Shown piece by piece: positions 21,896-35,600 of a stretch of 64,000 nucleotides of DNA. Position numbers and translations under genes: made by a program. Position 1 is the stretch's first letter. Every line of letters starts with the position of its first letter. The stretch comes from Chionis minor (lineage: Eukaryota > Chordata > Aves > Charadriiformes > Chionididae): assembly GCA_013398295.1 (NCBI GenBank), contig VZSF01009038.1, positions 119,084 through 183,083 on the forward strand, read 5' to 3'. The notes beneath the pieces are model-generated. The model was not told the origin of the DNA. It ran no database searches and saw nothing but the letters and a program-made list of their open reading frames with translations.

Positions 21896-23712
21896 AGTTG
21901 TGGGTTCACGGGGGCGGAAGGTGAGCAAAGCCCTCTGGGTGTGTATTTTCCCCCAACATTAGAGGTGCAGGGTTGGGGCAGTCGCTTAACGAACCACGCA
22001 GTTGGCTTTTGGTGGTACTGAGACCGTAGCCACACAGCCCAGCACATCGGGATTTTAGCACCCCATCAGAACAGAGAGACATCCCCAGCCTCGTAACGCA
22101 GCCCATCACGTTAGAAACGGGCTTTTGCTTTGGAAACGAGACAAAAAAGCGTCCCCATTTCTTCCTTCAGCAGCTTAAACACTGAGAGGTGTATCGAATG
22201 GGAACATAATGCCGCCACTGAAACATTTATTTCCCTGAAAACAACCTTCATAGAGCGGAACTGACAATGTTTTTCAGTAACACTCAAAGACAAGTCAAGG
22301 ACAAATTAAAAAAAAAAAAGATGCAGCAGTCTAATTTTTTTTTTCCTCTCCCTCCCGTAGAAAGTAATACTTTCAAATGTAAAACATCTACTTCGCTAAC
22401 TTTGTTATACAAAGCATATTTGGGAAGAAACATGTTATTATCATTTCAAACCAGAGTAAGAGCCAAGCTTTAAAGCTTGGGTTATTAGAAGACGCGCTCG
22501 AAGGTTTGCAAACACTGCAACATGCAGAAAGCCTTTTTATAGTAAAAATACTTATATAACATTTGTTGAGAGGAATGGCAAGCGTAGAATAGTTAATACC
22601 CTAAATATACATGGGAAGAAAACAGCAAAAATGAGTCCTTGGGTTCCTCTGCTTAAGACACACTCCTGCAAAAGCACCTAGTGCCCGGAATGCTTGGTAC
22701 TGCCAGCCAGGAGGGTGAAACTCCCATGGCCCCCTTCAGGCCAAAATTCTGCATTTGGAGATGAGTAAAGGTATTTGCATCCCGTATCAACAGTTGTCAG
22801 CACGCTGGAAAACCCGAGGAGACTAGCCATTGGATTTAGGTGCTACAGAGGGGCGTAGAGAAGATGGGTTCAGTTTGCCATTGATCAAGAAGGTACCAAA
22901 ATGATCTCTTCGAAGCAAATATTTTTCCCCACTTACTTCATGAAAGACACCATTTCACCCTCCCTTGCCCTCTTTGATGGAGCTTAGACTGGAGGTCCCA
23001 GGGCACCCAGGCTGGTGCCAAACCTCTGAACCACAGTCACTTGTTCAAGAGCCCTCAACCAGTTCCTCTGGCCAAGCCCACGACACGCATCGTGACTACC
23101 GGCTCCAGCAACGTCCGTGCTAATACATTTCACGACAGCCATCTCTTTCCTTCTCACAAACACCAGCTCCATGCAGTTCATCTGCCTTTTCCTCCAGTGT
23201 TTCTCAAATAACCCAATGAGCGACTGGCTCGAGGTACAGTCTCAGGAGACAGCAGCACAGCGTTGTGCAGGTCTCCTAAGGAAAAGATTTGGATCCAGCA
23301 TTAATATGCAGCATCATCTCCAAATTTGTGACACAGTGGCACATGCTTCACCTCAACCGTATGTGCCCACCAGCCCCCTGGTGTTGTTCATGTGGTTGGA
23401 CACGAACCACACCCTCAGCATGATCCATCTATCAAAGTGCTAAAATGTGCAAATCACAGCTATCCCACCCCTCACGTTCTGACAGACCAGCAGCTCTGAC
23501 GGGGAAGTCACAGTCACTCCTTGCAGCCGTGTGGCACATCATGTCCTGTGGTTCCCCCCACCATGGACCTTTCCTGGGTTATAACATCACCAGCCTGGAG
23601 GGCTCAAAGCCCAAGGCAGGAGGGTGGCCACAGACAGCGACTCTGACAGTGGTGGTCACCAAAACCAGCTCAACGCCCCTCCCAAGGGGCGCCCACAATG
23701 CAGGCAAGGCTG
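21896..23712. other. Unique non-coding DNA
   Basis: No gene or known repeat recognised. It holds an A-rich run at 22307-22320 and the perfect 18-bp palindrome at 22463-22480. 22300-22640 is AT-rich. Confidence 0.6.
22463..22480. repeat. Perfect 18-bp palindrome
   Basis: CCAAGCTTTAAAGCTTGG is its own reverse complement, with no spacer. The flanking bases do not extend it. It could be chance or a dimeric binding site, and nothing nearby decides this. Confidence 0.85.
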
Positions 23713-23943
23713 AATCACAGAATCATTTAGGTTGGAAAAGACCTTTCAGATCACCTAGTCCAATCATTGACCCTGCTCTACCAGCTCCAACACTAAAGCA
23801 TGTCTTTCAGCGCCACATCTACATGACTTTTAAAGACATCTAGGGATGGTGACTCAACCACCTCCCTGGGCAGCCTATTCCAGCACTGGATAATGCTTCT
23901 TTCTTTCAGTAAAAAAATTGTTTCTAATGTCCAGCCTAAAATG
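23713..23943 (-). mobile_element. CR1 LINE 3' fragment, older type
   Basis: Minus-strand CR1 3' end. On the plus strand it starts AATCACAGAATCATTTAGG and continues with AAGACCTTTCAGATC, the CCTCCCTGGGCAGCC block and the TTCTAATGTCCAGCC block. The 3' UTR differs from the other groups of the window and has CATGTCTTTCAGCGCCACAT in place of the usual CATGTCCCTCAGCACCA, which suggests a separate subfamily. No usable frame remains. Confidence 0.92.
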
Positions 23944-26272
23944 CTGAAGTGACAGCAGAATATGGCTCACCTGGGAAAAATTAATACAAGACTAGAAACA
24001 ATTTATGATGATCCACCAATAAAACATTGTATAAAGTCACCCCTCCTGCTCAAAGTATGAGGGTTTTTTTTCCTCCAGCCATTCCTTTGCCAGAGTTATA
24101 ATGCAAACGAGCTTTCAACGCAATTTGCATCTGACAGCCCACAGTGGGACGAGGGCTGCCACAAGGCTGAGGGTGCCCAGCTACAGAAGACCTGCTGCTG
24201 TAGCTCAAGTCAGTATGAAGTTTCTCCAGCTCTTCTTCCCACCACAGAAATGTGGAAACACTCCTTTCAGGAAACTTCTTCCTGTGCATCTCCACGGGCT
24301 TTCTCACTCAAGCTGCGCAGACGAGCCAAGGACAAGGGAGCTTTAAACAACCTCAGCAAGAAGGATCCTCTTCCCCATCCACCCTTGGTAATCCAAAGCC
24401 ATCTGCGCAGAGGGCTGCAGCGCTACCAGGGATGAGAAGATGCCACCAGCCCGCCTGGGAGCTGCAAACACGTGCTCGGGGAAGAACCAAGACATGGTTG
24501 GGTTCAGCATTGCTGCCAGCAGCGGAGGCAGCTCGGCACCAGCAGATGAGACACAGGCAGCCTCCCATGGGCGCTACCCGCCCCGCCGGGAAGCTCTGCA
24601 TCCCCAAGGAAGGAAGCCATCCCCAGCAGCAGCACGTGTCCCTGCACACACCGCAGAACAGGCTCCAGCACTCCACGAGCACCCCTGGAGCCACCCCACC
24701 ACGAAGGAAGAAGAGGGAGTTTTTGCCTAATTGCCCTGACGCAGCAGACTCTGCGGCAGGGACCGTGCCCAGCACAACATCACCAGAGCAAATTGGAGAA
24801 CAAAGTATGGTCACAATGGAAGAGTTTAGCAAGAATACGGAAAAAACTTGATTTGGAAGAGGATGTCCTCCTCATGGACATCTCCGAGCCAGGCAGAGCT
24901 GAGCCACGGCACGGCAGCGTGCCACACGAGTGTATAAATTCATCACGGGCAGATGGCTGATTTGACTAAACCAGCCTTAGTTTACTCTGGAGCTGATCCA
25001 TCCATCCCGTGCCAGAGAGTTATGGCTCATGTTGAATTCAGCTTCGCTACTCCATAAATTTCAGGAGAGGGAGTCTCAGGAGGGCAACCTTCACTTCTCA
25101 ACGTATTCCCGGCGCAGGAGCAACGGGCAGGAGTGCGGCTGGAAAGCGGCTGCGCAGAGGACAGGGCAGCCGAGGAGGGCAAGGCAGAAGACCCACGGGC
25201 CACCCGAGTTCAACGCAAGAGGGAGGGAACATGATGAAGCTGACGCCGTCGAAAGGTACCTCTCCCGCAATTACAGAGCTCGGGTTTTGCTTCTGCCTCT
25301 GCCATTTGCAATTTAAATCACAGCACTCAGCTATGCAAATCCGTATTTAAAAGCAGCAAGAGATAAACAAGTGTTACAGAGGCTCTCGTAGAACATCTTG
25401 AAGCTTTGATAGTATATTTTTAAGTGCATGCAAATAGGGGAATAACTGATGGGGTGAGTTTGCATATAAAGGTACGTAGACGCAGGTCTTGTTTGCACCT
25501 CCATTTTCTCCCTGTTTCACTGATTGGGAGCTCTGTAATGGTTGTGTAAAGCGATTGGTGCATAGACACATGCAAACCTGAGCTTATAGCGAGTAAGGGG
25601 GTTTTTTTAATTTACAATTATCACTTACACATATACATGATTTCAGTGGCATGCATCCATGTGAGTCATTTTTATTCAGTCTCTCTCCTAGCCCCAGTTT
25701 AATTTCATTTTCTAGAAATTTGAATAAAAACAGTCCGCTGTTTTTCAAGAATGACAGCAGCGGGGGAAAACCTTCAAGAGAAGAAGCCTTATAACTTCTT
25801 CCGTATTTTTTTTTTAACCGCTCCAGCACATTCCTGCTGGACCACGGAAATCCAGTTGAGATGAGCAATCCCCAGCCTTCAGACACATCTGGAAAGGCGC
25901 AGCTGTATATTGAACCAAAGCACTCATGCATGATGAACGGCTCCTGCAGCATCCCAAACCCTCTGTCAACACACAGCGCACTCGACACGGTTGCTTGGGA
26001 GCATCCGTCAGCATTCCAGTGTCCTCCCCTACATTTAGCAGGGAGGACAGGGAGGGAGGGGTGACCCCCAGAGACATCCATTACCTCCCCCCACTTGCAG
26101 CCCTGTTTAGATTCAAAAAATCCAAACCCCTGAGCCCTCACCCTATCAATAACTTCCCCCAGGAATAGTCTCATGCCCCACACTGACAACTTCTGGCTAT
26201 CACAAGTCAAGGAATTTCTCTGTGTCCCTTACCTACTCCGATTTCCAATATGCCATTCAGGCTTCTGATTAA
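23944..26272. other. Unique non-coding DNA
   Basis: No host gene recognised. An AT-rich piece at about 23979-24035 contains AACAAT and ACATTGT words (SOX-like, inference only). The plus-strand open frame 24252-24851 and the minus-strand frame 24353-24832 overlap in GC-rich sequence and show no domain. The minus-strand frame 25584-26210 likewise matches nothing I know. Confidence 0.55.
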
Positions 26273-26688
26273 AATCATAGAATCACACAATGCTTTCGAT
26301 TGGAAGCAACCTTCAAGACCATCCAGTTCCAACCCCGTGCCCTGGGCGAGGACACCTCCCACTAGACCAGGTTGCTCCAAGCCCTGTCCAATCTGGCCTC
26401 GAACATCTCCACAGCTTCTCTGGGCAACCCCGGCCAGGGCTCACCACCCTCACAGGCAACAATTTCTTCCTAATATCAATTTTAAGTCTCCCCTCTGCCA
26501 GTTTGAAGCCATCATCCCTCATCCTATCACTACATGCCCTTGTAGAAAGTCCCTCCCCAGCTTTCCTGGAGTCCCTTTAGGGACTGGAAGGGGCTGGAAG
26601 GTCTCCCTGGAGCCTTCTCTTCTCCAGGCTGAACCCCACCAGCCTGTCCTCCCAGCAGAGGGGCTCCAGGCCCTCACAGCATCTGGAA
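26273..26688 (-). mobile_element. CR1 LINE 3' fragment, decayed
   Basis: Minus-strand CR1. The plus strand shows the tail AATCATAGAATCACACAATG, the GGACACCTCCCAC block, GCAACAATTTCTTCCTAAT and then CTTCTCTTCTCCAGGCTGAA, encoding the FSLEK block. Several small deletions break the frame, including a shortened segment near 26400. It belongs to the same 3' UTR type as 18256 and 40396. Confidence 0.94.
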
Positions 26689-29600
26689 TAAAAATCTGAA
26701 ATTATGAAACTCATTTCCACAGCCTTAGCAATCCCCCATGCCCAGCGTGCCCAACGCACTCCCCCAAGCCGGCATGACTAGGACAAGCTCTGTTGTGCCA
26801 GGGATGCACCACTTCATGGCCACAGCTTCATGGGACAGCCCCACTCCTCACCCCAAGACACCCAAAAAGCAGCTGCTGAATCCTATCAGGGTTCGGGAGA
26901 TGAGAAGAGGGTGGCAACATGATGAATATCAGGGATTATTCCGAACCTTCTCTCAGTATCCCAGCCATGAGCAACTGCTAGAGGAGCAGACCAATGTGCC
27001 CATCTAACCATCTGAAGATACTGCACTTGGAAAAAGACGACATTATACCTGCATTTAGAATTATAAACCCCACTCATTAGTCCCACAACGTATTTTAGTG
27101 GAGACACAAATGTTTTCATTATCCTAATGAGGCTAGGAGCCATTTTACAAGGCGCACGCATTGGTTTTCATGTTCTTTTGGACCGGGTTTCGTGCTTTTG
27201 AAGTGGAAATTTTGCAGCTCTTGCGAGTTTGCTGTTTCCAGCTCCCCCATCCCTGGGGAGATGCTCTGGGAAAGCACTGAACCCGCTCACGGAGCTGTCA
27301 GCGCTGGCAAAGCACACTGCCAGAAAGGCCACCGCATTAACGAGAACGGCAAGCGAGATGAGATGGCATCTGCTTTCCACCACATAAAATAAAGAACAAC
27401 CAAAATCCTACCTTGGAAAATGCAAGTCAGATGCCCAGTTTCTTAGGGAACCATGGGTGTCACCCTGCCAGACCACAGGCTGGGGACACCTTAGGTACTG
27501 AAGCCACATCTGGCTGCACCAAACACCCAAACCCTACCTAGGAGCAAGACAGAGCCTATGGAAAAGCAGATTTCAGAGATTTAAAATACACTTCTGGCAC
27601 AAACATGATGGGCTGGAGCCAGTTTTCGTTACAAACCATAAAAATCCATCAAAATTAATTTTTGTTTCTAGAGGAAACCAGGAAAAGCTTGGCGGGCAGG
27701 GCAATCATTTCAATTTATACCATTCTGTATACACAGAGATTAGATGAGATTACAGGGAGTGGCTGTGGATGCGCAGAGAGATCACCTAAGGGGACTTGGG
27801 AGCGTTTATTCATTCGAACGTTAAACCAGTATCGCTTTCTTAGACTGTGGCCATCAAAGCATGTGTTTGTGTACAGGCTGCTGTTAGCTTGGATAAGGTC
27901 TGTGACCTCCAAAAGTGTTAAAAAAAAAAAAGTCTTTTGCTCTGTGTGTATTTGTGGTTTGCTATGTATACTGACAATTTGTGTCTCCCAGACATGTAAG
28001 CTGCAGGAATAATATTTAGCAACTGTTATCACAGTGGAAAATAAAATGGAAATCTTAAAACCCCAGCGTCTTCAAATGAAAGGACTCTGACCCCTAATTG
28101 GACCCTGAATACTAAACAAGCTCTCCCATGGCTGGAGCCTGCCAACAAGAAGCAAACAGCCATGGTAGCCCAAAACAACTTCTTGGAAGGGCTCAGAGCC
28201 ACCTGCAGAAGGTCCAGCCCTACACACACGAGTCGACAGGACCTGGCCGAGCCCCTCAGGTTCACAGTCCATGGGGACACGGAGGAGCGCACACCAGCAC
28301 CCCACCACCACGCTCAACCCTGGGCATGCTGGAGTGGGTTGTCCTGCACCGCCCGGACCTGCTCGCAGGGGTGCAGCCTCCCCACTGTCTCCCCAGGAGC
28401 AGCCCACAGCCCTTCTGCCACCACTAATTCAAGCATTAAAAAAAAAGAATTAGATGATACCAGCTGCTTCTGTAGCTCTGATGAACGTTCATGTACCCTG
28501 AATTAGCACTTACTTGCCTGCTAGTATTTTTTTATTTATTTGTTGTTCTGGGGAATAACATTACCACCCTGCGGTGCAGGCTGCTGATGGATGGTTTAAT
28601 GGCCGTCACCAGCAGCAGTGACAACCTAATGCCTCCAAAACCCAGGAATAAAGGCACAAGGTGAGACATGGGAAAGGTAAGCAGAACCAGAAGCGCAGAT
28701 GCAGCTCTTGGGAGGTTGCTGGGTTCCCCCCCTTTCCCCCCGCGCCCCAAGTCATTAATGAGCAGCTGGATCCTACGGTGGTAAGATGCCAAAATTAGCG
28801 GTTGTACATCCTGAGCAGCATCGTGGTCCTGTGGTGTGTCTGGATAGTGAGGGGCACCTGCGGCTCCGTGGCAGGCTGGGCTCCCACCCAAAAACCACCC
28901 CAGTGCCACCACGGTTTATTTATTGTGCTGTTAATGAAACGACCGAGCGCACAACCCCGATCAAGCATCTTTTTCACCTTCTGTTTGGGTTTAAAATAAG
29001 AGAGAAAACACCACGGTACAAAGAGAGACTATATCAAACAATATTCCCGCTCCGTGCACGTGAGTGGGGATCTTGAGAAAGCAATTTGTGCTTATCTCAT
29101 TAAAGACTAATCAATATGAAGTTGGAGAGTCTGATCCCAGGCTGCTTGAACAACCTTCCCTTCCCCAACTTCTGACTCTTCAGCTATGCAGGTGGTGGGG
29201 ACTGCAGAAGGCTTCCCGTGTTGGGAGTGGGTAAGTTTTTATATATATATATATATATATATGTGCATATATCTCACACACCACAGAGATACAATTAGAG
29301 AAAAAACCAGACTTCCACACCATGGATGAGCACTGCCACGCTCCCAGCCCAGCCTAGCACATTCCTCCATCCGTAATCAAAAAATTGGGTTTGTTCACAT
29401 AACGGAGGGACATCAGCCACTTCAGCCTTAATTAGTCATGAATAAATAAAGCACTGCCTACTTCAAGATTTGGCAGCACTGGAGCAGAGTATGGCTATTG
29501 CTTAATATTTACCTTACCCACACAGCACATAACTAAGCCACCAGCTCAGTTTAAAGGGTAATAATTGGTTTACTTGTATTCTTCCAGACCTTCAAGTCCT

Positions 29601-32600
29601 CAACTGCAAAGGGAAAGGACATATGCACAAGGGCAGACATGAGAAAGGGTTTTTTTTTTTTCTTTTAAAACCCATGATACCAGCCTGCTGTCCAGACCCA
29701 CAGTCAGTGCGGAAGAGGCTGAAGCCACACTGATGGTTTTGAGTACAACCACGTGCTTGTGGACCCTCCTCTATCAAACACAAATTGCCAACCCCAGCAG
29801 CACCCCCGATGAAAAGGAAAACCTGTTCTTCTCTCAGCACGGGTACAAGGGCACATTTCTAAGCAAGGCAAAGGCTCCGCCAGACCTACTTGAAGGGTTA
29901 ATGTTGGACCCATCATTACTTGCAGTATTCCAGTCAGCATCTGCAAGTGGAGAAGTATTTCTGGGCTCCCACCAAAGCCAACTGGGTCGAGTTCCGATGC
30001 GCAAAGGCCAAGCAGTGCTGGCCACTGCCTTGTCTGCCACTGAGAACCAGAGGATGGGAATGCAACATGCCAAGTGGACGCCTATCACCTACATTATCCA
30101 GAAAGCTGAATGAATCCAGAAAGTTGGGGGGGTGTTTGCTGTTTGCCTTTGACGTTGTCGCAAGTCAGCCACGGCCACTCAATGCAAGACATAAAACACC
30201 CAGGTATTGGACAATATCCTAAAGAAAAAAACAGCCTGTTTATAAATCCTAGATATGGAAGATGCCATCATAATAAAGCCTTCCCTTTCCTTCAGCTAGC
30301 CCCCTTTGTATTTCATCTTATCTGAAAGAAACAGGGACAACTTTGAGCAAATCAAGGGTTATGGCAACCCTGAAAGGTGGACAAACCTTCACTCTGTTCT
30401 CTCCCTACATATAAAAACTTAGTTTTTAATTGCCACCTCCTGCTCCGTACACAGCACAGCCCCTGTGTACCCAACAGCATCTCCCAAGGCAAATCATGGA
30501 CCTCTGCCTCAAACAGAGACGAGCTATTTAATGGCTCCGTGTTTTCCCCACCAAGCCCAACACAGGGTCGCACACTTCCAGGTTGCAAAAACTGTTGTTT
30601 GAAATGGGGAATACTCAGATATTTCATCTTAAAGTTATTCACGCAGACGGTCTTGCACTTAAAGTGTTACAGCTAGGGAAATGAATAAATGAGATTAAGG
30701 AGATAAAAAGCAAGGATGTGCCACCACGTTTCTCCACCGAGTACTGGGAGCTCTGGGACAGGGCTGTTTGCTCTGACCCACAGCCACACACCTCACCCAG
30801 CCTTATTTTTTTTTTTTTTAATATGTCTGTAAAGGGAAAATAAATACTAATCTCCTCTTCCACAACTGCAGCCTTCAATTCTAGAGACACAAAAAAAAAA
30901 AAGCAAATGAGTGTTTAGTTATTCAGGAGAAGATGGGTGCGCTCAGCATGTACATCCAGCTCCTAGTGCTGCCACTGACTGTATGTCAGAGAAATAATTT
31001 AATCTCTTTTTGACCCAGTTCTAGAGCTGGGCAAATATTGATTTTTTTGGTTCACTTGCCAAACTTGGGGGGGGGAAATTATTTAGGCCGAGCTGAACTG
31101 AAATGGTATTTGTTGTTACTGCTGGGTTTTCGATTTTGTTGAAACATCACCATTTTGGATCCTCAAACTCAAAATATTTATGTTGTTGTGCTCTGCTTTA
31201 ATCTCTTCATTAAATATGAAAAAAAACCCAAGGAAAAATATTGAGACACAACAAAAATATCTTAATAAGATATCAACTGAAGGGAACTCTCGCAGTTCTC
31301 CACGTTCTCTCCCCATTTCTCAGCTGCTGCTATACCCAAGAGCTATTTTGATGTGAATCAATTATTCATGTAAAATAAAACAAAATGAGAGCTGAACTCT
31401 GCCCTGATGGCCAGCTCCAAAGGAAGGCAAAGTTTTCTGCACCTTCTCCTATCTATTTTGATTTAAAGCCTTTAGGTATATGAACTATGTGTTTGTAGTA
31501 CATAAACTACATTTTTTTATATATATATTTAACAAATAATGACTGCCTTTAGGTAGGTATACAAGCATTGTTAGAACTGTTGGGGCCCCAACTTCAACTG
31601 GTACCATTAAGGATGGCCATCAGGTAGCACAACCACTCCATGTCAGTGCTGGAGCAACTGCCAGCATCTCCATAAATATACCAGGCGCTTGTTTCACATA
31701 CCAGCAGCGTGAGACTGTCATGATGAAACTCCTCAAACCAACCACTGGGAACCTTTTGATAAATACTCATTACCGTGGCACTCATCTAAGAGGGAAAACT
31801 GCAGAATAATTAGCAATCCTTGCATGCACGCTCAGGATGTCAGGCAAGATGTGCAATTATAGTTTTGCCATGGCACTCAAGGGGTATTTAATGAGTTTAT
31901 TTGGTTGAACATTTGTTATTTTTCCAAAGCAGATGTCAATACTTCTATTTCAAGAAAATAATTCCCCCTCTTCATGATTACCAAAATGTCTCCAGTTATT
32001 CCATACGCCAGGAGGCAACTGCCCCGCTCAAAGTTACAGAAATGATTCAAGAAGTGAAGACAGGATGCTGAAAAATGGCATCCGAGCTCCCACCGCACTG
32101 CGATATTCTGGAGAAGAGCAGCTTCGGAAAACCACGGAAGCTTGTGGGTGGGAAAACATAAGTTCTGTCACTGGTCGTTTAATGTCATAATTACTTTTCA
32201 CATTGATGAATTGCTCTCCAGTGCTAGAGTTAGCGAGGAACCACGCAAAGCTGCCAGAGTGTGTTCTTAGCTCTCTTACCGCACAATTATTTCCATGCCA
32301 AAAAACAAAAAAAAGAGGAAGAAAAAGCACACAATATCTTGAAAAGGTGTTCTCCTGCTCAGCCCTCTGAAGTGAGGCAACTGGTCTGGAGGTTAAAGAC
32401 CCCGCTGGGCCCAACCACGGTGCTGGTTGAGGATCTGGGTCAGGCTTTTGGCACCACCCTCTGCAGATCACGTGGATGCACCACACTCCGGTGAGTTAAG
32501 CAGCACCAGGGGACGTTCCTGGGAGGTCACCTCTATGGATGGGCTGTTTGAATGAGTCGCAGAGTGATTTGGGCTGAGCGATGCTCTCCCAACCACCTGG

Positions 32601-35600
32601 GCACAGCTCCGGCATACCCAAGAGCTGGGGACTCATCCCAACTGGCAAAGCCACACACGCCCACCCTCTTCTGGAGGTGAACGGAGTTTTGCATGTTTAA
32701 CCACGCTGCTCCATGCTGGATGGGCACACTGAATTTAGCTGGAGATACAGACTGGAAATCAAGAGAGTAGCCAAACTGGTGAAAGGCTTTTGTGGGGTCC
32801 AGATGCTCTCAAGAAGGGTCCGAGCACCTGCGCTGGGGTAAAGCATTTGTTTTGAGCGTTGCCCACCCACTCCCCACTGTGCCCATTTCCTCCAGGCACA
32901 GCAGGGTACTGGGGTGTTTTAACTCTTCATCCATCCACTACAGAAGGCTTTTTACATCCCACTTGTGTTGGGGACCTGCATTTCATCCACCACAGCTATC
33001 AGCTCTCCAGTTCAGTTGACTTTACTACTGTTGGCATTTCAGAAGCTTCCCCGTGTCTCCTCCCCTGCATTGTCCTTTCCGAAATCCATTTACCTCCAAG
33101 GAGGATTCATGCAATCCCACTCTGCCAGACCAGGGTCTCTACTGTGCCTACTTTTGCAGTCGTCTCTGGATTTTGTTCCTTCCTCCTCCAGTCTTCTTGA
33201 TTTCCAGCTATTCCCTTTGACCTCAAGCTCTCACCAGCTCCATTAAATCTGAGTTGATGTGTTTTGGAGCATGTGATATACTGCACTTCCTGGAGAACAC
33301 TCAACCCATGAGAAAGGCTGGTACATGAGGAGTTCTTGGAAGTAAATTCAAAGTTACTGCTTTTCAAACCCCTAAGAGTCGCATTGTCAAGCTCTTCTAA
33401 ACTATCACGAGAACCATAAATTTACTTTAAAAGCAACTTAAAGCTCTGATGCTATCTATGCCACCATTCTGAGCCTTTCAAATGGAGCTGACAGGGTCTT
33501 GAGAAGAGGAAAAAAATACTGTTAGTCCTTCAATAAATGCCTCAAAGTAATCACCAGCAATAGCTACTCACTCTCATTTTTCCTGCCGGGGCTCTAAAGC
33601 ACTTTCTGCAAAGAATAGCAGCAACTTCAGAACTTGTGTTCAGGAGGTGGGACACACACATAGACATGAGGCCTGTGAGCAGTTAGGGGTCTTCCTCCAT
33701 CCCCTCATCATTTGATAAAACTGTCATGCAACTAATTGAAAAAGAATCTTTTGGCTCATTCAAAACCAGAATAGAAACATATGAAGAACTACGAAAAAAA
33801 AACATACTCCGACAGCATCACCCTCCTTCATGGGGGTTTTCCATCTCTGACTATAGGATCACCCCTTAGAAACACACGTGCATCTCTAAAGGCCTCCATA
33901 CTGCACTGGAAATAATCAGAGGATTTCACAGGTTGGTTCTAACCTTAAGGTCCAGGAATCTATGTTTTTCCTGACAGAATATGGAGATCTGCTGAAGACT
34001 GGAGCCCCATTCCAGTGCCCACTGTTCCATGCCATCCACTGCGCTGCCCAAGCTCTTCTGTCATCTGCTGGAAGAGCCAGCAGCCGAGTTTGTAATACTT
34101 GCACTGCAAAGCCAACCGGCAGCAGTCATTCTTCTTCCCCTCAGCTTCATTTGGTGCTGCAGTCTCTCATAAAATCATTAATATCATGAAAAGGAGGCAG
34201 CGTGAACTCGCACTGGTTTTCATAACACAAGAACTACAAGGCAGCAACGAAATTGTGTGGCTGCTGCTTCACACCATGCAAGGAAATTGTGTAGCGCTCT
34301 CTCACAAGAATATTTTGAAGACCAAAAATAGAAAGTGTTTCAAAAGCAGTGCAAAGACTTGAAGAAGGAAAGGATATGCATGCAACTGCCATTTCAAGAA
34401 ATCCTTCAGAGGTGGCAGAAGTCAGGAGGGCACACCAGGAAAAACCCCTACATTTCCAGCACAGACCTTATACTCTGTCTGCAGTCATCTGCCACATGTT
34501 CCTCTGAAGGGAAGACACTGGACATAGTCTGACCTAGAGAGGACATTCTCATGCCCTTTGTTTAGGGTTAAGGCACAACTTCTGCCCTACGTGTTGCACA
34601 TTAGCATGGAAGAGACCCCCCCTACAGGTGTGATGTTTCCTGTAAATACAGACAAGCAACAACCATAAAGAAGTTTGAAGCCATTCAACCTCAGCACAGC
34701 ACTGGGAGAGATGATGCCAACTCATCAGCCACACCAGCTGTTCAGCCATCTTCCCAATCTGCCCTGAGCACGAGGTAGGAGGTCAAAGCAGCACCAACAA
34801 GTCTAGACGTCCTCTTTGGATAAGCTCACCTGGGTCCTGCAACAGAACCAGGTCCGAGAGCCTGAACTTCAGGATGACCTTGAAGGGTTGCGAGTGTTGA
34901 CCCACCAGAGCCTGCAGCCCTACCTGCAGCCTTTCCATGGATTGCTGTCTCCTGCGGCCAAAGAAACACCCTGCCAATACATGCCTGGCCAAGGGAATTA
35001 AAGCTTTCCTGTCCTGGAGAAGTAAACCTGTGATTCCTACACAACCACCACACACATAACTGCTTCAAATCCAAAGGCAAGTTGTTGGAGAGAGCTAGAG
35101 GAGCTTCTGAAGGAGCCTGGCAGGAGAAAGAGGTGGCTGTCCTGCAAGGATCACAGGTGCTCCACTAGGAGCAGGACACCTGGACGGAGGATACCCATGC
35201 TGTGCTTAGACAGCCAAGTGTCTATGGAAATTCAAAGTAACTCCTGCACTCCGTCTGGTGATCTGAACCATTTTCCTGTAAAGCCTTGATTGTATTCTTT
35301 ATTTAGCACTTATGTAACAGGATGGTAATTTTAATGTTCAGTCTCACGAGCTTCATAGCCCAGCACTGCACTCCATAGCGAGAAACAATGTGCCTTAAAA
35401 TAATCTTCAGTTTGACTTCTTTTTCCTTGCTCTCTTTCTCCCCAGAGACTTTAAAAAGGACTTTTCAGAACTGATTTACCTGAAATATGTATGGTTAAGA
35501 ACTCTCCAACTCACAGCTGCTCTAGTGAGCAATTTCATTCATGGGCTATAAAAAGCCAACACGCTGAACTAGTTCAACTTTCGCTGTTGCCATTTGCCTA

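Noticed and set aside
24252..24851. 199-codon plus-strand open frame
   Set aside because: It overlaps two other plus frames and a 159-codon minus frame in GC-rich DNA, and has no family match that I can recognise.
33915..33965. Possible CR1 tail (CACAGGTTGGTTCTAACC)
   Set aside because: Only a few words resemble CR1 and the order does not match a CR1 3' end.
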